Shown: piece after piece, positions 35,254 to 43,687 of the stretch
Position numbering within the stretch: the first letter of the stretch is position 1
Layout of the letters: each line of letters begins with the position of its first letter
Assembly: GCF_900149695.1 (NCBI RefSeq)
Contig: NZ_LT703003.1
Location: 682,001 to 746,000, forward strand
DNA length: 64,000 nucleotides
Origin: Anderseniella sp. Alg231-50
GTDB lineage: Bacteria; Pseudomonadota; Alphaproteobacteria; Rhizobiales; Aestuariivirgaceae
Direction: 5' to 3'
Notes under the pieces: model-generated
What the model was told of the DNA's origin: nothing
The model's input: only the letters and a program-made list of their open reading frames with translations
Databases searched by the model: none
Translations under genes and position numbers: made by a program

Positions 35254-36399
35254 TCAAACGTGCTTCAGAATGTGGTCACCGCTGGCAATATAGCAGCGAT
35301 GGCCGTTGAAAATTTCATCGGTCAGGTTCTTGGCGTACATCGACTGATAGGCGGTATGCGGGATCATCGCATAGCGTTCCAGCGCACTTACGCCCTGCGC
35401 GACGCAGTCCAGATCGTCAGTGTTGACGTGATAGATTTCCCTGGCCGGACTCGAGCCCCAGATGCCCATTTTCGAGCGTACTTCATGCTTTGAATGAAGT
35501 TCCTGCATGGTCCATGTGAACAACCAGTTGTCGGACGGCGCACTGACCGTGTCGAGCACCGACTGCACCTTCTTGTTGTGATCCGTCAGACCGCCGGCAT
35601 AAAACGGCCCCAGTACAAAGCGGCGCAACTGCTTCGGATGCAGGGTCGGGAATGTCTCGTCGATTGCCTTGGCAATTGTCGTCAGGCTGAGACTGTAGGC
35701 GGAATGGCCGGCGACAAAGTCCTTGAACTGGCTGCGCAGCGAGAAGTTTGGCAGGCCGTTCATGGCCATTTCGTCAATCCAGCCCTTGGGAAACCCGTGC
35801 GGGGTGTTCCGGCGTGGCTTGGGCGCGTCTTCGGACGAATCCTCGATGACCGCAACATAGACCAGCGGCAGGTTTTCGGTACCGTCATAGGCCGACCAGG
35901 TCACCACATAATAGGTACGGTCGGAGCGCGGATTGACTGACACCCGCAAGGTGGTGGGCTTGGTGAAGGTGGTGAAGGCGCGCGCCTGATCGAGGGCTTC
36001 GTAATACAAGCGCCTGGCCATGACCTTCTGCAGGTCGCCGGGGTGCTGCCTGAACTTCAGCATCAGTTCGAGCATTTCAATCCGGGTCTGCTCCACCGTG
36101 GGCAGGTCGAGCAGGTGTTCCTTGACCCGGTCCATGTCAGCTTCAAGTTCCAGCACATTCTTGAACAGCGGGAATCCGCTTTCGCTGCGATCAATGCTGA
36201 ACTGGTCTGCAAACCTGCATTTCAGTTTCCAGCAGGCAAATGAATGGCGCAGCCGGATGATTGGCTCCTCGATCGCCTGATACAACAGGTTGCTGCGCCT
36301 GCGCTCATCTCCCTCGGTCTCGGCAATAGCCTCGAGACCATTGAAGGCACTCTCGAAAGCATCGAAATAGTTCGAGATCTCTGGGGAAAGTCCCGTCAT
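35254..36399 (-). CDS. conserved protein of unknown function in the AAA operon
   Basis: A 381-residue soluble protein that I do not recognise. The first half is helical and charged. The middle has a beta-like stretch (TLRVSVNPRSDRTYYVVTWSAYDG) and the end is mixed. The ATG has GAGGAAA upstream. It sits 11 bases before the AAA gene and 32 after the coiled-coil gene, so it is part of the same transcript. Confidence 0.78.
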   Translation of the reverse strand: MTGLSPEISNYFDAFESAFNGLEAIAETEGDERRRSNLLYQAIEEPIIRLRHSFACWKLKCRFADQFSIDRSESGFPLFKNVLELEADMDRVKEHLLDLPTVEQTRIEMLELMLKFRQHPGDLQKVMARRLYYEALDQARAFTTFTKPTTLRVSVNPRSDRTYYVVTWSAYDGTENLPLVYVAVIEDSSEDAPKPRRNTPHGFPKGWIDEMAMNGLPNFSLRSQFKDFVAGHSAYSLSLTTIAKAIDETFPTLHPKQLRRFVLGPFYAGGLTDHNKKVQSVLDTVSAPSDNWLFTWTMQELHSKHEVRSKMGIWGSSPAREIYHVNTDDLDCVAQGVSALERYAMIPHTAYQSMYAKNLTDEIFNGHRCYIASGDHILKHV

Positions 36400-36431
36400 G
36401 ACCGGTCGTGTTTCCTCACCAGCACCAACGC

Positions 36432-37517
36432 TTACTGGGACACGTACCGGGACGCCTCATGTTGCTCCAGAACCGTCCCGAAGCGCCGGGCAAAGGCATC
36501 GTCAGCCAGCTTCTTACGGCGCTGGATTTCCTGCGACGACAGCATATTCTTCGAATGCAGCTCGAGCAGGTCGGCAATGTGCGACTGGGCGGCCGCGCCG
36601 ATGCCGGCCATGGTTTCTTCTGCTGCGGTATCCACCTTGGACCCCAGCGTGTTGATCTTGTGGGCGACCTCCTGCTGGGAGGCGGTCTTGAGCGAGTCTT
36701 CCAGTGATTTGTACAGTACCACGCGCTGCTCGGTGTCGATGTTCAGCTTGTTGATCAGGGTGGACTGGGCCGCCATCTGGTTGTTCAGGCTGTCGACAAA
36801 AGTCTGGAACATGGAGGTGTAGCGTTCCAGGGTCTGCGAACCGGCCAGAAGTTCCTGTTCGCGCGCCTGGGCCTGGTTGTATTCGGTGGCAAGCTTGGAA
36901 CGTTCACCTTCAAGCTTGGTGCGCGCGGCCTGATCCGTCGAGGCGGCAATCTTGTTTTCCAGGTCCATCAGGGCCGGGTTCAGGCTCTCGATCTGCTTCT
37001 GCGTCGCCTGCAGGTCGTCGGTCACGGCCTTGCGGCGGTCGATCACCTTGCGCAGGCTTTCCTCAGACGTGGCATAGCGTTGCTCAAGAACGGACTTCTG
37101 TTCTTTCAGAATGCCGACGATGATGTTGGACTTGGCCAGCAGGTCCTGCAGATTACCGGCCAGCGAGGTGGTGCGAACCCGTTCGTTGCGCACCGACTGG
37201 GCCTTGGTCTTGGAAAAGAAACCGATCAGTTTTTCACCGACGGTGTATTCCTGCATGTTCTTGAATTCGTCGCCGAACGAATTGGTGATGTCTTCCAACC
37301 CGATGATCATGTCGGCGATGTTTGCCTCCATGGTCTTCTGCTGCTGCAACACGTCCTGAATGCGGGCGTTCTCGATATCGAAATCGACATCTCCCAGCGT
37401 GTCGGCCTCGGCGATCTGTTCGATCATCTCGTTGCTGGCATCCATCTTGGAGCGCATTTCCTCCATGACGGTCTGTGTCTTCTCGATTTCGGTATCCAGT
37501 GTTTTGGTATCAATCAT
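36432..37517 (-). CDS. coiled-coil protein, possibly TelA-like, first gene of the AAA operon
   Basis: A 361-residue, almost wholly helical protein with long heptad-like stretches (residues about 150-260) rich in Glu, Lys and Gln. The segment GEKLIGFFSKTKAQSVRNER followed by helices weakly recalls the toxic-anion-resistance protein TelA, but I cannot confirm that. No signal peptide or membrane helix is seen. Upstream lies an inverted repeat (37594-37614) that may control the operon. Confidence 0.75.
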   Translation of the reverse strand: MIDTKTLDTEIEKTQTVMEEMRSKMDASNEMIEQIAEADTLGDVDFDIENARIQDVLQQQKTMEANIADMIIGLEDITNSFGDEFKNMQEYTVGEKLIGFFSKTKAQSVRNERVRTTSLAGNLQDLLAKSNIIVGILKEQKSVLEQRYATSEESLRKVIDRRKAVTDDLQATQKQIESLNPALMDLENKIAASTDQAARTKLEGERSKLATEYNQAQAREQELLAGSQTLERYTSMFQTFVDSLNNQMAAQSTLINKLNIDTEQRVVLYKSLEDSLKTASQQEVAHKINTLGSKVDTAAEETMAGIGAAAQSHIADLLELHSKNMLSSQEIQRRKKLADDAFARRFGTVLEQHEASRYVSQ

Positions 37518-37593
37518 GTTTCACACCCCAGTCTTTTCGTTTGCATGCTTCCAATATAGGCACGACACGGACAGATTACATCTTCGTAACAAA

Positions 37594-37614
37594 CTTTACC
37601 TGATTTTGGTAAAG
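37594..37614 (-). promoter_or_regulatory. inverted repeat upstream of the AAA operon
   Basis: CTTTACC (37594-37600) and GGTAAAG (37608-37614) are perfect inverted 7-mers spaced by seven bases, 77 bases before the first start of the operon. The size and spacing suit a dimeric regulator. The regulator is not known. Confidence 0.45.
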
Positions 37615-37670
37615 GTAGTGTTGCAGCGACGCGAGGCTGTGCACGGTCGAAAAATCCCGGCAAACCGGCA

Positions 37671-38435
37671 TCAGTTCTCGTCCTTGGCCCAGGTGGCGCT
37701 GTCTGCAGGTAAGTAGAAAATCGCCCCGTCTCCATCGTCGTCTCCCGACCAGCACCGGAACCGGAGGAACAGCCACGTGGTGCCTCTCGCGGTTGTGGCA
37801 ACCGGATCCAGTTCACACGCTTCATGCAACGGATCGGCGCCGTCGCCCAGCTCCAGCAGGCTTGTCAATCCGTCCGAATTGGCATCCGTCTGCCACTCAA
37901 GGCTTGCGGCGGGAATTGTCGCGATGGTTGCAATCTGCCGCCTGATGTCTTTGGCAGGCAGCAACGCAGCGGGTGTCGGGGTGTCTTGCGACCAGTTGTC
38001 CTTCACGGTCACCCCCTTCGCATCCAGGTGAAACGAATAAGTGCCGGGACCGGTGCTTCTGGGCACAATGTAATTTGCACGCTTGAGGGACAGGGTTTCA
38101 AACATCTTGCATGCCGATGTCTTCACCTCGGTCCGCGTCCAGACTGGCTTGTCGGCAGCGGCGTCTGAATGATTATCGGTTTCGCGCAAAGTGCACCTGT
38201 GCCGAACCTTGCCGCTCGGGATGGCCAGTTCGACAAACTCCACCCGCTCGCGGAATTGGTAATAGTACGGCGGGCGAAGGATCGTGGTCCGGATGACGAA
38301 GAATCCGTCGGGCACCGTACCGATGATTTGATCGGAGATGACGGCACTGGGACTTGGTGTTGCGGCAGCAGCGATGGTCCATGCCAGAAAGACCTGGATG
38401 GCAATCAACCACCTGCTGCGTGAAGTTACTCTCAT
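37671..38435 (-). CDS. exported protein of unknown function
   Basis: A 254-residue protein with a signal peptide (RSRWLIAIQVFLAWTIAAAA) and a mature part with several cysteines. The segment TDANSDGLTSLLELGDGADP resembles a Ca2+-binding thrombospondin type 3/dockerin-like loop (DxNxDGxxxxxE). The ATG at 38435 is used; the longer frame would start before the signal peptide. Function unknown. Confidence 0.75.
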   Translation of the reverse strand: MRVTSRSRWLIAIQVFLAWTIAAAATPSPSAVISDQIIGTVPDGFFVIRTTILRPPYYYQFRERVEFVELAIPSGKVRHRCTLRETDNHSDAAADKPVWTRTEVKTSACKMFETLSLKRANYIVPRSTGPGTYSFHLDAKGVTVKDNWSQDTPTPAALLPAKDIRRQIATIATIPAASLEWQTDANSDGLTSLLELGDGADPLHEACELDPVATTARGTTWLFLRFRCWSGDDDGDGAIFYLPADSATWAKDEN

Positions 38436-38547
38436 GTGGGTGCCCCTCAAAAATTGTATGGGTGTTGTTGCATACAAACTGTCAGCAGGAATGTGAGGTT
38501 CTGCACAAGCCGAGGCTTGATGTACTGCCAGCGGATGGTGTGCAAAC

Positions 38548-39036
38548 TCACAATGACCTGTACATCCACACGCTGGGCATGGCCGGGCCGAAACCGGCCT
38601 TCTCATAGGCCCGGCGGGCGGGTGCATGGCTGGGATCGCCACCTGTCCCGACGCTGGCCACTTTCATTCCCCCAGCCTTCATTGCCTCAATGGCAAACCG
38701 GTAAAGCCGGGTTCCGATGCCACGGCCTGAAACGTCCGGATGGACTGCATTGAGACCGATTTCACCGACCCTGGTGTTTTCGTCAAGCGACAGGCCCGTG
38801 AAGCCAACGATTTTCCCGTCGAGAACCGCGACAAATACCTGTTCAGGCGAGTCAGGTGCGCACATGCCGGCGAGAAGCTCGGCCTGTTCCGCTTCGGCAG
38901 AGGCCAGTGCGACACCGGCAATCTTGGGGCCGACGAGGTTGCGGAAAGAGCTGAACACGGGCGCAAACGCCAGTTCGCGTATGTGCTGAAGTTCATCGAG
39001 GTCTGACGGCGTGAACGGTCTGATGTCAATGTGCAT
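38548..39036 (-). CDS. GNAT-family N-acetyltransferase
   Basis: A 162-residue GNAT protein. The acetyl-CoA-binding motif is VHPDVSGRGIGTRLYRFAIE, preceded by VFVAVLDGKIVGFTGLSL. The start is ATG 39036 (MHIDIRPFTPSDL), a typical GNAT opening. The acceptor substrate is unknown. It diverges from the HicA-like gene at 39135. Confidence 0.85.
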   Translation of the reverse strand: MHIDIRPFTPSDLDELQHIRELAFAPVFSSFRNLVGPKIAGVALASAEAEQAELLAGMCAPDSPEQVFVAVLDGKIVGFTGLSLDENTRVGEIGLNAVHPDVSGRGIGTRLYRFAIEAMKAGGMKVASVGTGGDPSHAPARRAYEKAGFGPAMPSVWMYRSL

Positions 39037-39134
39037 GACCTTCGGTGCTCCCGGGTATTGATCAGTATCAAAGCCGACGGTTGCGGCACTGGCTAGGTTC
39101 TGCGGTGAAGCAACAGCCAGGGAAACAATGCTCA

Positions 39135-39401
39135 ATGAACCATCGCCATCGCAAGGTCCTGCACCAGATTTTCGCTCACCCGATCAATCCCAATCTGCAT
39201 TTCCGTGATGTAGAGACGATCTTCACCGAGCTGGGCGCGGACCTGGGCCATTCCGGCAGCGGCAAGCTGCAGGTGAAACTCAACGGCCATGTGGCCAACT
39301 TCCACGTCGCCTCGCACGCTTTGCCCAAGCAGGAGGTTATCCAGGTACGCAAGTTCATTGAAACCTGCGGCGTCGATCCGGAACGGGATTACCCGCTTTA
39401 A
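39135..39401 (+). CDS. HicA-like small protein (possible toxin-fold, no antitoxin seen)
   Basis: An 88-residue protein, RHRKVLHQIFAHPINPNLHF then GSGKLQVKLNGHVANFHV, resembling the double-stranded-RNA-binding-like HicA/YcfA fold. Classic HicA proteins are toxins with an adjacent HicB. No HicB-like gene is next to it, so it is probably a solitary member with another role. The ATG at 39135 is preferred over an upstream in-frame ATG. Confidence 0.65.
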   Translation: MNHRHRKVLHQIFAHPINPNLHFRDVETIFTELGADLGHSGSGKLQVKLNGHVANFHVASHALPKQEVIQVRKFIETCGVDPERDYPL

Positions 39402-39493
39402 AACCTACCGGAAGACGGATGAATGCTGAGGTTACCGGGCGGTCAATGAACGCAGATCGGGAATTGATGATACGGGTGATGTTTTTAACTGCA

Positions 39494-40468
39494 TCAACCT
39501 CTACCACCGCCGTTGCCGCCACCGTTGCCACCACCGTTGCCGCCGCCGTTGCCGCCACCGTTACCGCCGCCATTGCCGCCACCGTTGCCACCGCCATTGC
39601 CGCCGCCGTTACCGCCGCCATTGCCCACGTCCCCTCGTCCGACGCTACCGCCGCCGAAATTTCCCCGTCCAGGCGCCTCGCCTGCCCGACCTACACCTTT
39701 ATTGTTTCCAGGGTTGCCCAAGCTGTTATTGGGGGAAGAGGGAGCCGAAACCGAAGCTGTTGCTGTATTTGACCCGCGATTGCCTGTTCTGGCGATCTGT
39801 GAAGCGCATCCACCCGTGTTCTGGCGAAACCGGGATTTCAACCGGCGTTGGTTCACGACAAACGGAAAAATCCGGGCAAGCTGCCGTCTGTTGAGGACCC
39901 CGCGGCGAGGCCTCATGGGATCAGAAATTCGGTTGCGTGAACCTGCAACGATGTACGAACACCGGCGGTTCAAAAGCTTGCAGCGGCCGCCGCGGCCACA
40001 AACTCTCACAGCACCGCGAAGAAGCATTACATAGGTACGCCCGCCGACAGTCCGGAAATCAAACGCTGTACCCCGAATAGCCAGCGTTGCCACCGGTGTC
40101 GTAATTCGGTAGGCGGAAGAACCGCTGTTACCGCTGATAAAGCGGAAAGCCCCGCCGGCAGTGCGCAACGCCAATTTGGAAAACGAACTTCTGCTGCCGG
40201 TCACCTGGCTATTCAACGTCAGGTTGGCTCCCGGTCCGACAACAAGACGGGTTCCGTCGTTCAACTCAAACTGACCCAGACCCCTGCTGTTGGCCCTGAT
40301 GCGCTCATTCGCATACACCGGGCTCGCGGTCGCAATGCGACGTCCGCCATTGCCTTTGACGGACTGCTTTACGGAGACCGCTTTTCCGACTTTTGGCGCA
40401 GCATTGGAGGGCGAAATAATGAAAATCAGACTTAGAACAATCGATATCGATAACAGACACGTACGCAT
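39494..40468 (-). CDS. exported FecR-domain protein with Gly/Asn-repeat tail
   Basis: A 324-residue protein. A signal peptide (CLLSISIVLSLIFIISPSNA) is followed by a FecR-type domain (VYANERIRANSRGLGQFEL, TPVATLAIRGTAFDFRTVGG), several cysteines, and a tail of about ten GGGN units ending in GRG. FecR domains usually sense or bind at the cell surface. Here there is no sigma factor or transmembrane anchor, so it is likely periplasmic or secreted. The repeat tail is shared with the protein at 41087. Confidence 0.82.
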   Translation of the reverse strand: MRTCLLSISIVLSLIFIISPSNAAPKVGKAVSVKQSVKGNGGRRIATASPVYANERIRANSRGLGQFELNDGTRLVVGPGANLTLNSQVTGSRSSFSKLALRTAGGAFRFISGNSGSSAYRITTPVATLAIRGTAFDFRTVGGRTYVMLLRGAVRVCGRGGRCKLLNRRCSYIVAGSRNRISDPMRPRRGVLNRRQLARIFPFVVNQRRLKSRFRQNTGGCASQIARTGNRGSNTATASVSAPSSPNNSLGNPGNNKGVGRAGEAPGRGNFGGGSVGRGDVGNGGGNGGGNGGGNGGGNGGGNGGGNGGGNGGGNGGGNGGGRG

Positions 40469-40654
40469 ACCATCCCACTTTCTCAAGTGGAGCCCTGCGA
40501 TTCCCCCCTGCAAATAGTGTTAGCGGCATTTCACTAACAGCCACTTTTTGCAAAGCCCACTCGTTCCCCGGAACTCAAGGTAATTGCATCTTGGCCCAAA
40601 GTTGCCCCAAAGGCAAATCGGTTGCCTGAACTGCAATGCGCATAGACATTGCTG

Positions 40655-41074
40655 CTAATTGCAAATGGGAGGAGATGCCTTGCAGTCTTTCCCGCCAGCA
40701 GAGTTGCAGGATTGGCGGGCCGAACTGATTGCAGAACCGGCATCCGTCGCGACCGAGACATAAGGCGCTGTAGTTGCATTGGCCGCATCAAGCGACAGGC
40801 TGGCACACTGTCCACGGCGAAATTCTGCCAAAACCCTGCAGTCGTTTGCCCGACAGCCGGAAAGCGCCTTGGTCCGGGCAGCCAAACGGGTCGGCAGGTC
40901 GCTTTCGATCTGCCATCTCCGGGTTGAGTTTGAAAATGCTATGGCACCAAACGGCGCGCCGTTCTCGAGTGCGGGCTTGGCACCGGACAACCGGGTAGTG
41001 GAGGTGTTACCAGAACAGCCCGTCAATACCGTCAAGGCAATGATGGAGATGATCAGGGCCGGTAACTTAAAAAT
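40655..41074 (-). CDS. probable lipoprotein of unknown function (start codon ATT proposed)
   Basis: The frame from ATT 41074 gives a 139-residue protein starting FKLPALIISIIALTVLTGCS, a textbook lipoprotein signal with lipobox LTGC. No ATG or GTG lies between the upstream stop and the lipobox; TTG at 41035 would leave only six residues before the cysteine. AAGGG lies about nine bases before the ATT. The mature part has six cysteines. Either ATT initiation or a CTG at 41056 must be used, or the gene is decayed. It follows the Gly-rich gene on the same strand. Confidence 0.5.
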   Translation of the reverse strand: MFKLPALIISIIALTVLTGCSGNTSTTRLSGAKPALENGAPFGAIAFSNSTRRWQIESDLPTRLAARTKALSGCRANDCRVLAEFRRGQCASLSLDAANATTAPYVSVATDAGSAISSARQSCNSAGGKDCKASPPICN

Positions 41075-41086
41075 ATCGCTCGACCC

Positions 41087-41566
41087 TTAAAGCAACCCGT
41101 CCGTTCCGGTTCCCGAAGCTGAATCTCCAGCCGCTGTATCGCTGGTACTATCGGCCTGAGCCGCTTCGGCTGCTGCGGCCTCTGCTGCTGCGGCTTCCGC
41201 CGCGGCTGCCTGACCTACTGCCGAGTTTGGCGCGGCGTTTGCTTTGCCTGTGTCAGATGCATTGGCGGCTGAATTGTTGCCCGGCCCGGCGTTCGCATTC
41301 CCCCGGCCCGCATTTCCAATTCCATTGCCGCTACCGTTTCCAGCGCCGACACCATTGCCACCGCCGTTACCGCCGCCATTGCCACCGCCGTTGCCGCCGC
41401 CATTACCACCACCGTTGCCACCGCCATTACCTTTGGCGTAGGCAGAGTTTCCGGAAGAACTGCCACTGGAGAAATCAATCGCTGCCGGCATTGCCAAAAA
41501 CGCTGTCGTTGCGATTGTGAGAACGGCGAATTTACAAAGTTTGCTGTAGCCAGTTGATATGGTCAT
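41087..41566 (-). CDS. exported Gly/Asn/Ala-rich low-complexity protein
   Basis: A 159-residue protein. A signal peptide (about residues 1-29) is followed by GGNG repeats (about six units), GNGSGNGIGNAGRGNANAG, and an Ala/Glu block of repeated AAAAE units. The family is unknown; low-complexity Gly-rich surface proteins of this kind are common. The stop codon is 12 bases before the proposed ATT start of the lipoprotein. The repeat is at DNA level almost the same as that in the FecR gene, so recombination between them is possible. Confidence 0.65.
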   Translation of the reverse strand: MTISTGYSKLCKFAVLTIATTAFLAMPAAIDFSSGSSSGNSAYAKGNGGGNGGGNGGGNGGGNGGGNGGGNGVGAGNGSGNGIGNAGRGNANAGPGNNSAANASDTGKANAAPNSAVGQAAAAEAAAAEAAAAEAAQADSTSDTAAGDSASGTGTDGLL

Positions 41567-41660
41567 TGAAAATGTCCCCGGATCGAATCAAATGAGAATG
41601 AATTAAAGCACTCCCATAAGAACACATTGGACCGGGACGTTGCAAACGCCATCATATGGC

Positions 41661-41691
41661 TAGGATGCTGACTTACGTAGGATGCTGACTT
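41661..41691. repeat. short direct repeat
   Basis: TAGGATGCTGACTT occurs at 41661-41674 and 41678-41691, three bases apart, in a non-coding gap. No function can be assigned. Confidence 0.5.
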
Positions 41692-41808
41692 GCAATCGAA
41701 GTGAGTGCAGAACCGGAGGGGCCGGCGGCGACAGGCCGGCGACCTTCTGGACGTGTCAGTTCATTGAAGCATACACCGTCAAGCGGGCACCCAAAACGCT
41801 CGGCACCA

Positions 41809-41985
41809 TCACAAACCCTTGCGATGGCCGGGCAGTTTTACCTCCTCGTGAGTGCTGGCGGGACGCCGCGGGCGGCGCTTTCCGAGCTTCGGCCAGGCGC
41901 GATCCAGCAACCGCACACAATACAATGCGACAGCAGCGGCAATCACAACGCCGAGGATTACGAGTAGCTGTTCCATGTCCGGCAT
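41809..41985 (-). CDS. small membrane protein, 58 residues
   Basis: A short frame giving MPDMEQLLVILGVVIAAAVA then LYCVRLLDRAWPKLGKRRPR, that is, one hydrophobic helix followed by a basic tail. The codon composition suits the genome. No strong ribosome binding site is seen; a second in-frame ATG at 41976 is an alternative start. Nothing else explains this gap. Function unknown. Confidence 0.45.
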   Translation of the reverse strand: MPDMEQLLVILGVVIAAAVALYCVRLLDRAWPKLGKRRPRRPASTHEEVKLPGHRKGL

Positions 41986-42145
41986 TTTATATGAACGTCG
42001 TGTCAGGTTGATAACAGCTTGATTTGACAGTTAATAATGATGTTTACCGCAAGGTTTCGCGATGGTCCGGCTTCGGTTTTGAACTGCCCATTTGGCAACC
42101 ATTCGTTAGCCGAACAAACAGTTTGCAGTTCACCCGACGTACGGC

Positions 42146-42487
42146 ATGAGTATATTGCGCCGCATGAACAACAAACGAAATTCCCATCCGCGCTATGCGC
42201 TCAGTCACCCGGTCAGCCTGCTGATTGGCGATAACGGATGCCGTGTGTTCTGTGAACTGAAGGACATGAGCCTGACGGGCGCGAAGCTCGCATCGGTGCC
42301 GCTGAGATACCTGCCTGAAAGATTCAAGATCCTGGTCCCCAGTGAAAACGTTGCAGTTCCCTGCAGGCTGCGCTGGATGAAAGGATCAGAAGCCGGTGTT
42401 CAGTTCATCGGTGATCCTGACTATCGCCACAACATCTACGACGGGAACCGGGCCCTGGCTTACGGAGCGTTTGACCTGCGGCCCTGA
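42146..42487 (+). CDS. PilZ-domain protein
   Basis: A 113-residue single PilZ domain. The c-di-GMP motif is the basic RNSHPRYAL near the start (RxxxR form) and D-x-S-x-x-G in DMSLTGAKLA. Such small PilZ proteins bind c-di-GMP and signal to motility or polysaccharide machinery. The start could also be the ATG at 42164. No partner is evident nearby. Confidence 0.78.
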   Translation: MSILRRMNNKRNSHPRYALSHPVSLLIGDNGCRVFCELKDMSLTGAKLASVPLRYLPERFKILVPSENVAVPCRLRWMKGSEAGVQFIGDPDYRHNIYDGNRALAYGAFDLRP

Positions 42488-42675
42488 TCGGTTGACGTCG
42501 TAGCGGATTTACATCCACCCAAAATCGTGGACTTCGTTCCAGTCAGCATAAAAACTGTTGTTGATCGCCTCAATTTTGGGCATATTCCCGAACGTAAGCT
42601 CAAGCCAACGTTGGGCTTACTGTTAGTTCGTGTACCAAAAGGACGCATTTGGACGAAATTTCACTGGGGGGCACC

Positions 42676-43134
42676 ATGATGCTGATCCCGCCATTGAAAA
42701 GACCGCTCATGCTTTACCTTAAGCTCACCGAATTCCACAAACTCAGGCCCTGTACCCTGCTTCTGGCAGGTTTCCTGATGATTGTGCCGACGGCGCTGAA
42801 CACCGGATCCACCGGAACGCAAAGCCAGTCTGAAATCACTGACCGTCAAAAATCGAACACCGATGCCGTGACCGTCGTTGCCAGCGGCAACGGCCTGAAG
42901 GTCAACACCATCCAGGTCGGGCTCAGCATGGGCGTGGACCAGGTGGGGGACGGTAATACGCGGTACAATGTTGCTCCCAGGTTGCAATCGAGAATCCGGA
43001 AAAACCCGGAATTTGCCGCATTTGCAAAATTGCTCCAGGCGACCTCAAACAAGAAATACTCACCGGAGGAGATCAAGAGGCTTTATCTTGATTTCAAGAA
43101 CTGGTCGCTGAAGAACAACACCCGGAGCCAGTAA
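42676..43134 (+). CDS. signal-anchored protein of unknown function
   Basis: A 152-residue protein with one hydrophobic segment (LRPCTLLLAGFLMIVPTAL) after a basic N-terminus, then a soluble part that I do not recognise (NKKYSPEEIKRLYLDFKNWS near the end). The ATG at 42676 follows a G-rich GGGGGGC and was preferred to an upstream TTG. Function unknown. Confidence 0.6.
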   Translation: MMLIPPLKRPLMLYLKLTEFHKLRPCTLLLAGFLMIVPTALNTGSTGTQSQSEITDRQKSNTDAVTVVASGNGLKVNTIQVGLSMGVDQVGDGNTRYNVAPRLQSRIRKNPEFAAFAKLLQATSNKKYSPEEIKRLYLDFKNWSLKNNTRSQ

Positions 43135-43258
43135 CTGCGCGGCAAGCAGTCGGTGATGCCGGCTCACCGACTCTTGTAGTGATTGGTAAAACTTGAAGCC
43201 ACCGAGCTGCTGACTTAGCGTCAGATCATCGTCATTCAAATTTTGAAAGGATGGTCTG

Positions 43259-43645
43259 ATGGAGAGTCTGGATTTTGTCGGAGTATTGAAGCTGGGCTTT
43301 GTCGGTCTGGGATTTCTGCTGGCCGGACTAGCCTATCTGCTGTTGAAAGCAGAGCAGAAAAAGGACCAGCCGAGGCCCACAATGATCACGCCCATATATG
43401 TGTTCATGGCCTTCGCACTGGTTTTGTCCGGTGCCGCAATGTACCTGCAGGCTACCAGCGCCGATGCCCAGAAGGTTGCGACAATCCAACCTTACAAGGA
43501 CAAGCTGAACAAGCTTCACGGGCTGATCATTGGCAAGGCGATCAACACCATAAATCAAAACACCGAGGACAGCGTTGTCCGGCAATTCACCCAGAACCTG
43601 GTGAACGAGATTGACGATGCGAAGGCCCAGGGATTGCTGGACTAA
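43259..43645 (+). CDS. small membrane protein of unknown function
   Basis: A 128-residue protein with two hydrophobic segments (about residues 10-30 and 43-65) separated by a charged loop, then a soluble C-terminal helical region. AAAGGATGG lies before the ATG. I do not recognise the family. Confidence 0.65.
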   Translation: MESLDFVGVLKLGFVGLGFLLAGLAYLLLKAEQKKDQPRPTMITPIYVFMAFALVLSGAAMYLQATSADAQKVATIQPYKDKLNKLHGLIIGKAINTINQNTEDSVVRQFTQNLVNEIDDAKAQGLLD

Positions 43646-43687
43646 CCGCAAAACATGCAGCGCCAGGCGAGTGCGGTCCGGCAACTT

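Noticed and set aside
34235-35293. 352-residue frame opposite the AAA ATPase
   Set aside because: The AAA motifs on the other strand are conserved and the operon is continuous; this frame has no known features.
39135-39401. HicAB toxin-antitoxin system
   Set aside because: Only the HicA-like part is present; no HicB-type gene is adjacent, so a functional toxin-antitoxin pair is not supported.
39500-39625. CRISPR-like array in the repeated GCCGCC/GTTGCC tract
   Set aside because: The repeats are short coding units for GGGN in the FecR gene with no unique spacers and no cas genes nearby.
41244-41441. proline-rich frame opposite the Gly-rich protein
   Set aside because: It is the complement of the GGNG repeats and has no signal peptide or start signal; the minus-strand frame has both.
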